This document shows, one piece after another, positions 51,060-61,136 of a stretch of 64,000 nt of DNA (positions within the stretch are counted from its first letter, which is position 1; each line of letters opens with the position of its first letter). The position numbers and the translations under genes are program-made. The DNA comes from Tretioscincus oriximinensis. Taxonomy: Eukaryota; Chordata; Lepidosauria; Squamata; Gymnophthalmidae. The stretch is from assembly GCA_022410635.1 (NCBI GenBank), contig JAJVDF010000784.1, positions 361,501 through 425,500 on the forward strand, in the 5' to 3' direction. The notes under the pieces are model-generated. The model was not told the origin of the DNA and searched no databases. It saw only the letters and a program-made list of their open reading frames with translations.

Positions 51060-51170
51060 GATAACTATTAGAACAGAAGTATCTGACGAAGTAGACTTGT
51101 CTCTGAAAGTTCANGCTGCCTATCTATTTATCGTCATTCTCTAAGATGTTTTGAGACCCCTTGCTAGATC
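51060..51170 (-). repeat. Interspersed repeat family K, fragment 5
   Basis: 'TCTGACGAAGTAGACTTGTC', then GTCATTCTCTAAGATGTTTT and GAGACCCCTTGCTAGATC: K in minus orientation. One N. Confidence 0.72.
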
Positions 51171-51519
51171 TCCTGGAAGCATTCCAATATAAATATTCCT
51201 TTGAAATTTATTGGAACATGAGCAATTGTGGATAACGGAGTCCATCACTCAAATAGTAAAAACTGGCACATGGACAGCTCATTTAGTGATTGTTAGAGGG
51301 AAGAAAGATAGCTTTCAATGATCACTGGACAATTGGTATGGCTGTATAGTTGAATTTTATGGTACTGCTAAGAGAGAAAAGACTATATATTATAGGACTT
51401 GTAAGGGAAAAAACTATGGATTAAGAAATGGAGAAGGATACTTGAATTCGGCATACTTGATCTTTGAAATCCTAGTTCTGATGATATTAGATCAATGAAA
51501 TGTAGAATTAAGATATTAC
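51171..51519. other. Unassigned stretch
   Basis: AT-rich, no second copy, no frame of interest. Confidence 0.35.
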
Positions 51520-51781
51520 TTATTTATTTATTTATTTATTTGTATTTATATCCCGCCCTATACCCGAAAGTCTCAGGGTGGCCTACCATAGGGTGGCACA
51601 CATAGCTTTTGTTGCTTTCTCCACAACAGACACCCTGTGAAGTAGGTGGGGCTGAGAGAGTTCAAAGAACTATGACTGGCCCAAGGTCACCCAGCTGACT
51701 TTCGTGGAGGAGTGGGGAATTGAACTGGGAGACTACCAGATTAGAGTCCCATACTCTAACCACTACACCAAACTGGCTCTC
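51520..51781 (-). mobile_element. CORE-SINE (family J, tail a), near full length
   Basis: (TTTA)n tail. On the minus strand CTGAGACTTTCGGGTATAGG, CAGGGTGTCTGTTGTGGAGA, the core TCAGCTGGGTGACCTTGGGC and the head AGCCAGTTTGGTGTAGTGGT at its right end. Second-best copy after 47380. Confidence 0.92.
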
Positions 51782-52089
51782 TATCAATTCTCCACTGGCA
51801 TAAGGGGGAGCGGGTAAGAGAAGGAGGAACGATTTTGAAAAAAAAAAATTAAAAAAGGAAGAAACCTATTAGAAAAGAGGCTGAAGACAAGATACCTTAT
51901 TAAGTGGAGTATGGTTTTCTCCCCCTGACAAAATGGAAAATCGAAAACAAAGGATATAGCAGAACTTTGTTTAGCCTGGGTAGACAGTGTAAATTCAGAC
52001 CATGCACTTTATTCCATGCCCAAAAGCTTGCATTTTGAATCCAAGGATAAATCATGTCATTCAAAAATAAAATAAAATATAACCTGACC
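51782..52089. other. Unassigned stretch
   Basis: A-rich near 51838-51860. No shared repeat. Confidence 0.35.
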
Positions 52090-52720
52090 ATATGGAAAAT
52101 AACAGCGATAACAAATTAATTTGCCCACGGAAGGGACACCATCTCTCATTCGGGGCTTATTGGAAAGACAAGCCATAGTTTATCAGAGCAGCTGATGTTA
52201 TGCTAATTCCCACGATTATACACAGATAATATTAGGGAAGATGAAGGAAAGTGCCTTTAAACCAAAGTTTATCGTGTTTCCCCCTCGTTTGCTACAGTTT
52301 TATTGTAGTGAAATATGCTTATTTTAGCGGTAGAAAATCACCCTAAACAGACACGTGCAGCAGAGAGCTATCACAATGCTAGGCTCAATTTCCAAATGAT
52401 ATGCTCCAGAACTAAAGCCGTTAGACATCTTGGTTTATGTATTAAAACTCCCTCCAAATTTGATTGAAAGCGGGCCTCTGATGGCGAGGCTGCGTAAGAC
52501 TCGATTTATCCATCAGCTCACATTGTGGCTATTGATTGATTTTTAAATTAGATGAAGCCAATCGGTAAATACCACCCAATCAAGTCCTAAAAACATACAG
52601 GAGATTAGACAATTTAGGGTAATCAATGGAAATATTCTGTGATTTGTTGCCGTTCAATTTCCCCCACTATAAATTACAGCCATAATTCGCAACCTACATA
52701 AAACAAGNGAAATGTGACAA
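52090..52720. other. Low-repeat block, strongest conserved noncoding candidate
   Basis: 630 bp free of any shared repeat, simple sequence or frame. It is packed with homeodomain-compatible motifs: 'TATTGATTGATTTTTAAATT', 'GGTAATCAATGGAAATATTC', 'TATGCTAATTCCCACGATTA' and 'GAAGCCAATCGGTAAATACC'. Retained CpG patches include 'CTGATGGCGAGGCTGCG'. Composition and length match vertebrate developmental enhancers in gene deserts. The target gene cannot be inferred. Confidence 0.5.
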
Positions 52721-52934
52721 GGAAAACTATAAGAAATGAATTAAGGAGATGAAGAGGAACCTCTCACATTCCTGGCTAATGAGACAAAATTACACTTATA
52801 CATATATTGCCTTTCTGGCTTGTCAACAGTAATGTATGATAGGAGGGTGTTTCAATTCACTCTCTGGGGTGAGGGAAGAGGAAAAGGGAGATGGAAGGAA
52901 GGAGGAGGAGGAGGAAGACGAGACATATGTCTCC
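52721..52934. other. Unassigned stretch
   Basis: Ends in a GGAGGAGGAGGAGGAAG purine patch (52898-52920). Confidence 0.35.
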
Positions 52935-53010
52935 TTTAAGCCCATCTAGTCCAGCACCTGTCTCACACAGTGGCCCACCAATTGCTTCTGGGTATTCTCA
53001 AGCAGAAGAA
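52935..53010 (-). mobile_element. CR1-clade LINE 3' end (family U), fragment
   Basis: 'CCCATCTAGTCCAGCACCTG', CTCACACAGTGGCCCACCAA: reverse complement of the U 3' region. Short. Confidence 0.65.
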
Positions 53011-53027
53011 ACAGGAGTCGATCGACA

Positions 53028-53193
53028 GGAGGAGAAGAAGAAGAAGAAGAAGAAGAAGAAGAAGAAGAAGAAGAAGAAGAAGAAGAAGAAGAAGAAGAAG
53101 AAGAAGAAGAAGAAGAAGANAGAAGAAGAAGAAGAAGAAGAAGAAGAAGAAGAAGAAGAAGAAGAAGAAGAAGAAGAAGAAGAAGAAGAAGAA

Positions 53194-53229
<36 letters not shown>

Positions 53230-53540
53230 AAGAGGAAGAAGAACTTGGTTCTTATACCCCGCTTTTCTCACCTTTCAAAGGGACTCAAAGCGGCTTACAA
53301 GGGTATATTTTGCCCGAAGGGTGACATTCTATCTTCTCCACCAGGCTGTGGTGGTTCCCATGTATCTACTTGCAGTCAGTTGCAATTTCTTGCAATTCAT
53401 GCTTTNGAAAAGCTGGGTTGGCTAGAGTTACAGGCTAGTGGAAGGTACTCACCCTTCCCCACGTTCCACACAGGGCTTCGAAACCCCATCTCCCAGCCAA
53501 GAGATGAATTCCTTAGCGACTGAGCTATCCGTGCCTGCCT
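53028..53540 (-). mobile_element. tRNA-derived SINE (family A) with a giant GAA tail
   Basis: Minus strand: head GGCACGGATAGCTCAGTCGC (A box), B-box region GGTTTCGAAGCCC, body 'CTAGCCTGTAACTCTAGCCA', 3' segment CTTGTAAGCCGCTTTGAGTC and GCGGGGTATAAGAACCAAG. Its 3' tail has grown to about 195 bp of GAA (53032-53225, one N at 53120). The good preservation of the body indicates a young copy. Confidence 0.93.
53032..53225 (+). repeat. (GAA)n microsatellite, about 63 units
   Basis: Near-pure GAA interrupted once by an N, degrading to GAG/GAAAAG at 53216-53240. It is the expanded tail of the SINE above. Long poly-Lys, poly-Glu, poly-Arg and poly-Leu/Phe frames on both strands are by-products. Confidence 0.95.
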
Positions 53541-53629
53541 ACGACCAAGTATCTAAAGTACTTTAATATTTACAATAAATATCATATTAGACTATATTGT
53601 AAAAGGGGAAACCCCATACCCCTACCACA
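53541..53629. other. Unassigned stretch
   Basis: Short AT-rich link between the SINE and repeat I. Confidence 0.3.
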
Positions 53630-54060
53630 AATAAGGCCCCCTCCACACAATGTGTTAAAAACTGCAATGGCAGTAAGTTCTGAAATAACCCTATCCTGAG
53701 TTCAGGCATGTTCTCAAACAAACCATTAGAAAACCTTTAAATCCACATGGAACAGATGAGCTGACTAACCAGGAAGTAAATACTGAGCATGCTCAGTATG
53801 AGATTCTGCACCAACTAATCAGGAAGTAGATATTAAGTATAAGATTCTTGCATTGTCTTGTGCTGGTGTCTCCCATTAACCAAAAGGCATATGAAGGCTT
53901 GGGATGGGAATACAGACTATTTCGCAAACATGTCAGAAAGAATCAGCAATCAGGAAATTCTGGTTCTTTGCATCGTTTTCCTAATGCATTGCGATGCATT
54001 CCGAAAACTCTGGAACGTGGTGTAGAAAAAGCTCGTGTGCTTGCTGCTTAAGACAGCAAG
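53630..54060 (-). repeat. Interspersed repeat family I, copy 3
   Basis: Reverse complement of the I order: 'AAACAAACCATTAGAAAACC', TTTAAATCCACATGGAA, 'AACCAGGAAGTAAATACTGA' and GCATGCTCAGTATGAGATTC. The left end GGCCCCCTCCACACAATG matches the putative terminus at 28780. The right part (53930-54050) is less certain. Confidence 0.6.
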
Positions 54061-54099
54061 GACAGGGAGGTCAGAATACACAATGGTTATACATTCTTA

Positions 54100-54335
54100 T
54101 ATACTATCACACAACCCTAGAGCTAGAGGATACTCCTTGAAGCTAATGGGCAAAAAGTTGATAAACAAAGAAAAGCAATTTTCTTTTGCCCTGATTGCCA
54201 TTGGTCTATGGAATTCACTTCCAGAAAAGATGATGGTAGCCAGGAACCTGGATAGCTTTAAGTTTAAACCAATTCATGCAAGCCATATATCTATAGGTAC
54301 TTGGTTAGGTATCTTGATACTGTCTTCAGGATGAT
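54100..54335 (+). mobile_element. CR1-clade LINE ORF2 C terminus (family U), fragment
   Basis: Frame 54035-54334 reads IAIGLWNSLPEKMMVARNLD then SFKFKPIHASHISIGTWLGI. It is equivalent to the U segment GLWNLLPEEVVVA.SLDSFK. Upstream codons for an EANGQK-like stretch fit the preceding part of CR1 ORF2. The 3' end is degenerate. Confidence 0.78.
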
Positions 54336-54425
54336 GTGACAGATGGAACAACAGCCTTCAGAGAAGAATTTTCCAAGCCTAGTAGCTGATATTTACAGAA
54401 TTAAATCATGTACAATTTCAATAAA
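54336..54425. other. Unassigned stretch
   Basis: Short link, no features. Confidence 0.3.
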
Positions 54426-54525
54426 CAAATATTATTTGTTTGTTTGTTTACATTTCTATACCATCCTATACCTGAGTGTCTCAGGGCAGTTAACAATAAA
54501 AAAGTCTACAAGATGTGTAACATAA
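54426..54525 (-). mobile_element. LINE T 3' end, fragment
   Basis: 'ATTTGTTTGTTTGTTTACAT', TTCTATACCATCCTATACCT and GAGTGTCTCAGGGCAGTTAA with CAATAAAA. The minus strand is the T tail including the TTTTATTGTTAACTGCCCTG part seen at 16567. Confidence 0.75.
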
Positions 54526-55399
54526 ATAACTCCAGACAAAATTCTACCTATCCAAAGCTTATTGGAAATGTGTTGGCGGTAGATGGTCAATCTAAAAAGA
54601 ACATAATTTCTGAAGTTTATCAAAAGGAAAGGGCATCTTTGGATCCCCCTGGCGTTCAGACATTGTGGGAGGCCGCTGTTCTATCCCAAAGAAGGTTTAG
54701 AATAATTGTCCAGGAGGTAACCAGAAGGAGCATGATTTACTTTATCATGGTATATAAATAAAAAGGGCAGGCCAATTAATCATATAACTTCCTAAAAGTG
54801 CTTTTTATTTTGCCGTTTAGTATGCCAAAAAGATCATTTTCGTTAATGTATATCTTCAGTATTCACATGATTTAATCCATCATGTTCTATATTATGAAAT
54901 TACTTTGTTTCTCTTCCCAGTGCAGCTGAAAATCATTAACCCGCACTATTATCTAAGTCGTACATCTTCCCAGGGTATTACCTCATACAGGGGGGTAAAA
55001 AGCTTCTCTCCTTGGCTACACGTTCTGGTGAAGAAGCCATTTTTCCTGGATGGTGCTGACAAATGGGTCTTTTTTATTACATTATTAGGCCCACTCCACA
55101 TGATGTTTTCCTATCTGGTTCTGTTTCATTATGATTGTTCAATCGTATACGCAAACAGAGTTTTTGCCATTCTTCGCAATACATCAGTAATGAATGTGCA
55201 AGGAACCATAATTCCCTCATTGCTCATCCTTTCCGACATTCTTGCAAAAAGGCTCGTATTCTCCTTCTCAAGCCTTCATGTTCCCCTTTGTTAACAAGAG
55301 AAGGCAGGATTTGGCAATAAGACTTTAGAGACAATGCAGAATCTCACATACAGACCATACCCGTTATTTACTTCCTCGTTACTCAATGCAGAAGCAGAA
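54526..55399. other. Unassigned stretch, possibly repeat I interior
   Basis: Long frames (54408-54761, 54905-55294) have no known domain. 55180-55300 vaguely resembles 53960-54050, so part may belong to repeat I. No exon support. Confidence 0.35.
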
Positions 55400-55570
55400 T
55401 TGCATACTGAGCATGCTCAGAATTTACTTCCTGGTTTAGTCATCCCATCTCTTCCATGTGGATTTAAAGGCTTTATGGTTTGTTTGCAAAAGGATGGAGG
55501 TATGTATGCCAGGGTTCAGGATCAGGTGATTTTGCAACTTAATGCCAATGGTGTTTTTAACAAGTCGTGT
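55400..55570 (+). repeat. Interspersed repeat family I, copy 4
   Basis: 'ACTGAGCATGCTCAGAATTT', ACTTCCTGGTTTAGTC, 'TTCCATGTGGATTTAAAGGC' and TTTATGGTTTGTTTGCAAAA, then GCCAGGGTTCAGGATCAGGT. Same order as 23612-23760. Confidence 0.7.
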
Positions 55571-56559
55571 GGATGGGACTATAGAAAGCAAATGGTTTTC
55601 CCCATTCAGGGTAGCATGGTTTGTTGTCTTCCAAGTTCATTCCATCAACCTAATGCCACAATCTTCCTTTTAACATTTGTATTTGATATGAAGGCTTTTA
55701 AACAAGCCATGAAATAGTCTCCGGGATACGTTATCTGCTTTGAAGCTCAGAAAAAAGAATGACCATTAAGCTTATTTGTATGAAACCTTCTGCATGGTTT
55801 TAAGATATTCTGTCAAAGATTCCATGATCAATTTTCATCTCGTTCATCATAGTTTGGGGATTGTTAGTTCATATCCTGTTATTCTGTTTTGAACCGAAAC
55901 TTTTGGGTGTAGCTATGATGCCTATTTTCAGAAGACTTAAATACAATTTAAACCACTCCGTACAAGGTTTGCATATTGTGTTGGTAGCCACATCATAAAG
56001 ATTTCACCCTATGTGCTAACAGAGCTTCATTAGTGAAATCAGAAAAAGCTCCATTGCATCAGAATACCCTGCAGCTGATCCTTTGAGAAATCTGCAAGGA
56101 GTCAGTAAGAAAATGCAGGCAGGATACCATGCATTTCAGCCAGTCAATTCTGCAGTCCTATTCGCTGGCTACTTCACTTGGTATCTGGATCCCCACGATG
56201 ATGTGAAACACACCAGGGTGCTCAATCATGCTGATTTCTGAAAGAATCAGCAGGAGCAACAGAGCTTTTTCCCAGGTGGACAGCTGAAGCTCCGTTGCCA
56301 CACCTGACAGAGCCATCATCATGTAAGTACTGTTGCGGTCTGAATCTCCCATATTTCAAGAGAAAGTCCAGTAGCCTCTCCAACCAAGTGCTATCGGATA
56401 GTTTGCTGTCAATATCAGAAACTCTCACAATTTCTCATCAAAACTATCCATAGTTTCTGCAATAACCGTATTTAGTCATTCGACTATGAGTTTTTCCAGA
56501 AAAATCAATTCACTACGTAATTGGCCTTAAAATATGAAATTTAACAGTTTATAACCAGT
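55571..56559. other. Unassigned stretch
   Basis: 'TCTGCAGTCCTATTCGCTGG' near 56150 echoes repeat H. Opposing frames at 56158-56428 (minus) carry no known domain. AT-rich elsewhere. Confidence 0.35.
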
Positions 56560-57055
56560 GAGACAAATGCAACAGAAATTTGACTTTCTAGCAGGTTATT
56601 GACTCTGTCTGAATTCCAATTTAGTGGGGTTGCTCTTTTCTATTAACAGCAATTGCTTGTGTTTGGGGATGTTTACACAGTAACGTTGTATAATTGCACA
56701 GCATTTATTGTCAATGTGTAACTTATTAATTTTCAGAAGCCATCATAATTAGAAAAGGATCAGCTAAACTAACTTTGCAATGTGTTTCGCTGTTCCCCAG
56801 TTATCCTCCATGAAGTATTTCATGATGCTGACATTCCTTCTCCAAACCATAAAGCAGCACAGAGCCAAAGCAAAGCCTTCCAAATCCCGTGAGTATTCTG
56901 ACTATCTTCCTAAAAGTGACGAACGCCAGAAACGGCATCTAGTTATTAGCTGCAATTCGTGGCCGCGTGGAAGCCTCGCCATCAGCCACGCTGTTTTGGT
57001 CTGCAAATTAAATTTGCATTTTAGTATCCTTTGATGGGTTTGTCTTTTGGCCTTC
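56560..57055. other. Low-repeat block, candidate conserved noncoding element
   Basis: Unique: 'TGTGTAACTTATTAATTTTC', 'GCCATCATAATTAGAAAAGG', 'TCTGCAAATTAAATTTGCAT' (near-palindromic) and CpG-rich 'AATTCGTGGCCGCGTGGAAG'. The frame 56780-57034 has no known domain. ATTA density and CpG retention suggest a regulatory element. Confidence 0.43.
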
Positions 57056-57654
57056 TTGGGAACGTCTAGATTAGTTTTGCCTTATTTGCCTTGATTTGTT
57101 TCTTGATAAATTGCAGCATAACTATACATGAGTTGACCTGACTGTTCCATTAACTATCAGCTGGAGTGCGGATTTGTCTTTAAAAACGAGGGAGGGAGAG
57201 AGAGAAACCTTCATTTTCTCAATGGCAATTGCTTCCTTCGCTCATTTTGGCTGGTACCCGTGAAAGACTCTGTAGCGGCAGCCCCAGGCAGTCAATTTGA
57301 GGTGGCATTACGGGGCAGCAAATGGTGAGCTATACTCTTTAATCTAATCCACAGCCCGCTAGTTCAGCACCGAGGTGACCCTTTCGATACTGGGAAAGGC
57401 AGTTGCAAATTCCACAGGGATTCAGTCACACAATTGCCTGTGGATGCTTTCAGGCAGCCACAGACCAATTCACATGTCCAAACCCTCCAAACCCTGATGC
57501 ACCTTGCTTGCAGGTGAAGGGTGTATGACAATCAACGGAAATCTTAAGTGTACAGCTTTTGAAGCAGCTCACGTATAAAGCAGGAAAACCAGAAGGACTA
57601 AAAATTAGTGCATATTCATTTCTCAGGGTTTTTTTCATATTGGGGAGATGATTC
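57056..57654. other. Low-repeat stretch, weak candidate
   Basis: 'GTGGCATTACGGGGCAGCAA' and 'TACTCTTTAATCTAATCCAC' (57300-57355) look unique and may extend the preceding block. GGGAGGGAGAGAGAG at 57190. No gene seen. Confidence 0.3.
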
Positions 57655-58009
57655 CCACAAAGGAGGAGGAGGAGGGGAAGGGGAGGAGGAGGGCAGAGGG
57701 GAGGGGAAGGAGAGGGGGAGGAGAGGAGGAAGAAGAGGGGAAGGAAAAAGGTGGAAAAGAAAGTGGAGGAGGAAAAGAAGAAGCAGGAGCAGGAAAAGAG
57801 GAAGAAGAGGAGGAGAGGAAGGAGAAAGATGAGAGGAGGAGAGGGGAAGAAGGAGAGGGAGAGAAGGAGATGTAGAAAGAGGAGGAGAAGGTGGAGAAGA
57901 AGAAGAAGTGGAGGGATAAGAAGAGGATGGATAAGAAGAGAAAAGGGAGGAGGAAAGTTGGGTTTTATAACTCAGTTTCATACCCCGTTTTTTTCAGCTA
58001 AAAGGGATT
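57655..58009 (-). mobile_element. CORE-SINE (family J, tail b), left part, with 290-bp purine tail
   Basis: GGAGGAGGAGG to GAAGAAG purines (57658-57955), then 'GGGTTTTATAACTCAGTTTC' and ACCCCGTTTTTTTCAGCTAA. The minus strand is the tail of J-b. The SINE continues after the insertion, from 58253. The last 12 bases, CTAAAAGGGATT (57998-58009), are the left target site of that insertion. Confidence 0.7.
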
Positions 58010-58240
58010 TTTTTAAAATATTGATATTTTATTATTTTTTCATAATAAATCAAAATCATTTTAACAATAACACAAATATATATTTCCCTCTCCCTCCCAT
58101 TCCCTCCCTACAGAACAAACTTATCCATTATTACAAGTTCCACGTTAAGATATCCATCGTTGTTCAAGGAACATCTGTACAGCCTCTTGTAAAATAATAT
58201 AAGCATTCGTAGTTGAGCCATAGGCAATGAGCCTTTGCCA
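58010..58240 (-). mobile_element. L1-type 3' end insertion with a 12-bp target duplication
   Basis: Flanked by CTAAAAGGGATT at 57998-58009 and 58241-58252. The minus strand ends in AATAAAATATCAATATT and an A run, the 3' end of an L1-like retrotransposition. Only the last 230 bp were inserted. It splits a CORE-SINE. Confidence 0.8.
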
Positions 58241-58252
58241 CTAAAAGGGATT

Positions 58253-58345
58253 CATAGCAGCTTTCATAACCTTCTGTTGTTCTTTTAATGACAGACAACC
58301 TGTGAAGGAGAAGGACTGGCTGATTAAACTGGAGGCTTAAACTGG
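58253..58345 (-). mobile_element. CORE-SINE (family J, tail b), right part
   Basis: CATAGCAGCTTTCATAACCT, TCTGTTGTTCTTTTAATGAC, AGACAACCTGTGAAGGAGAA: continues the J-b copy interrupted at 58009. The core and head are degraded past 58320. Confidence 0.65.
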
Positions 58346-58833
58346 ATAAATTTGTTACGATTTTGAGGCTTGTAGACTTTATATAAAAAATAGAAGGTGG
58401 ACATTAATCACAGGCTTTGAAGCCTGAAGAACCATCGATGTGGCGGGATAAATAGAGCAACATAAGATAAAATGATATATTGGCCAAACATCAAAGAGGT
58501 GGAGCAGTAGGAGAGCAAGTCAATGAATTCAATGTAGAGGGGGAAATGATAGTAATTTTTAAAAAATATTTTTGTGGATTTTTTCCCCTGAAAATAAATT
58601 AAAAAATTGTAAGAGGTAATTTGTGAACAATAACAGAATTTTTTTTATCCCTTAACATTGTTTTTTACATATTTTTAAAAAATTATTATTGTACTGACTT
58701 CTACTGATTTTTTTCCTGCAAATCAAACCATGCATATTTTATTTTTTTTTAGTCCAAAAGCAAAAATTGCATTTGAAATTTTACTCAGGGTGCATTGATA
58801 TGACAGCCATTCTAGAACAGTGATCATGTATAG
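58346..58833. other. Unassigned A/T-rich stretch
   Basis: Long T and A runs (58550-58770), no shared repeat. Confidence 0.35.
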
Positions 58834-59204
58834 CAGGGATGGGGAAAGCCTGACCCACGGGCCAGGAACGGCCCACAGAGCCCTTTGATCTGGGCCACGG
58901 ATCTTCCTTGCCTCTCACCCTTCCTTCGTCCTTCTCCCTCCAAGAGGTGGAGTCTAACAGGCAACCAGAAAACCAGGAGAGAGAACGATGTGATGACGGC
59001 ATTCACCGAAGGTGGAAGGTGCAGGTGAGAAATGTTTCCCACAGGTGGACGAGCAGAGGCTGTGCTTTTTGCAGGGAGCAAAATGGGCGTCCTCTGCATG
59101 GGATCGAGGAGGGAGGCTTGGGGACAGACGGACAGGCTATGACACGTGAGTGATGTTACAAATATCAAAATGGCCCTTTGCAGACAAAAGGTTCCCCACC
59201 CCTG
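58834..59204. mobile_element. hAT-like non-autonomous element C, copy 3
   Basis: Left end CAGGGATGGGGAAAGCC, right end GGTTCCCCACCCCTG. Flanks ATGTATAG and GTGTATAT agree at 6 of 8. It shares GGGCCA..., GTGATGTTACAAATA and AATGGCCC wording with copy 1, but its middle (58900-59140) is different. Minus frames over it show no transposase. Confidence 0.85.
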
Positions 59205-60389
59205 GTGTATATCCCCAGGAAGCAACACCTTCTTCATTAAAGCCTCAAGATAAAGGTTTCCCATTAGCCTTCTTTCAGTGAGGTGCATTTTTTTTAAGAT
59301 CAGGGAGGGAGAAAAATAAGCTTGGTCTCTTATAACAAGTGAATCATAAACACAGGATACCAGGATCAAATTCAAACCATTGAAGTGCTCCCGTTGTGCA
59401 AATAACCTTGCTAATAACACAACTTTTATTGGGAATTTTCATTCCGCAATGCTGAAAATGGAATTTATAGGCCATTTTTGAAAGAAGCATTTTTATTATT
59501 ATTATTAATTTTTGGAGGGGGGGAGGAGGGGGTGTTGTTAAAAAAAAAACAGTGAAATATTTCTATAAAAAAAATCCATGGCATAGAGGTTCCTGAATGG
59601 AGGGAGAACCTGAATTAAAACGCTTCAAAATGAAATGGAAAGATAATAGATTTGGCTGTGAATCAAAGTTCATCACTGCAGTGAATAGCAAGGACTTTGT
59701 TTAGTTATAGTTTAATAAACCAGAGGATCAAAAGTTCCCTAAACAAACCATGGAGAGTAACATAAAACAGCAATATGAAGCAAACCAAAGGCCACATCAC
59801 TGTTTTCAGAGATAATATAATTTCAAAATGGTTGATTCATCTCTAAACTAGTAAATTTTATCACATGTATTTGACAGACTGGGCCAAATATTATATAAAA
59901 GCAGGTTCCTTCCCGCCTTCCATTTCTCCTTCCTTCCTTTCTTTCTCAGAACCCTCCTGAATCAATTTTGGTTTTGGCAAAACCTTTGGGTCTTTGTTAT
60001 GAATATAAATGGTTGTGGTAAAAATGTGGTAGAAATTCACATTTTAATGTAAATCTATCATATGTATATGTAATTATTTAATATGCAAACTTAAGACTTG
60101 TATATAAACTGTTTATTACCAAAAAAAGTTGCAATATTTGTCTCATACAAGGTAAATACCACAAACCCATAGGGAGAGTCATAAAACACTGAATTTTCAT
60201 TAACAGGGGAAATCATTTAATTCATGGCTATCTCTACTTCCAAGTTTTGGCAACTCTTCAGTGATCAAGTGTGGGAGATACCATAGGAACATGGATCTCC
60301 ATTATGAAATGAGTACTAAACTTTCTGTGGTACTGGTGATCATACCAGCAAACTTGATCTCTTTATTCGAGACGTGGAAAATTTGTTCA
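59205..60389. other. Unassigned stretch
   Basis: (TTA)n-like patch at 59495-59510, a G-rich patch at 59515-59535, CCTTCCTTCC at 59930. No shared repeat, no exon. Confidence 0.4.
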
Positions 60390-60775
60390 AACATATTCAC
60401 ACATGTTTGCAGTGGTTTGTATGTCTGGGAATCCAACCAAGGCTGCAGGCACACAATGTTTTCCTACCACAATGCACCCAGAAAAAGTCCTTTGCCCTGA
60501 AATATTCTTTAGCTGATGCTTTGCAAAATGGCCGTGCCTTCAACCACGGAGGCAAGAAGCTTTTCTGTGTGCACAAATCCTTAACAGGTTTATCAGGATA
60601 ACGCAAGATGTTAGCATAAGAGAATGCAGAATCGCATACTGAGCATGTTCAGTATCTACTTCCTGCTTAGTTGTATCACACACTAGCACAGGAGTCCTGG
60701 TTGAGCACGCTCAGTATATACTTCCTGGTTGGTATCCTCACCCATTCCACACGGATTTACTGATACATATGGTGG
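60390..60775 (+). repeat. Interspersed repeat family I, copy 5
   Basis: 'GCAGGCACACAATGTTTTCC', 'CCTTTGCCCTGAAATATTCT', AAAATGGCCGTGCCTTC, then ACTGAGCATGTTCAGTATCT and ACTTCCTGCTTAG. 'GAGCACGCTCAGTATATACT' repeats the block 70 bp later. Best match to copy 1 at 23325. Confidence 0.7.
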
Positions 60776-61136
60776 CTGCATTCCGCAATCCTTTTCCACA
60801 TTGTGGATTTTAACTTGTTGTGACACAAAGTGGCACAGCCTTCTCTCACACAAAACGAAATTATGTGATCTAAATCCATGTTTTCTGTGTGAGAATTTTT
60901 TTCCAGTCAGGGGAAAATGGCACTTTTTTTGCCTCAGCATATTCAAATACAAACACCTCATTATTCATCCAAACAGTTTGGTGAAGGAAACAAATATCGT
61001 TCGTGCCATTTCTGCTCTTTACATTTCCATTAAGTTAACTGCTCCTAACTTTGTTTTAAATTTAAAAGCAAACTAGTATGGATACTTCAACAGGAACAAA
61101 AGGCAGAATGGATTTTTAAAAAATAAATAAAATGTT
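60776..61136. other. Unassigned stretch
   Basis: Opposing frames (60729-61076 plus, 60683-60961 minus) have no known domain. May be distal repeat I. Confidence 0.35.

Noticed and set aside
52891..53523. 210-residue Lys/Glu-rich frame and its Arg and Leu/Phe counterparts
   Set aside because: Translation of a (GAA)n tract plus the SINE body in all frames.
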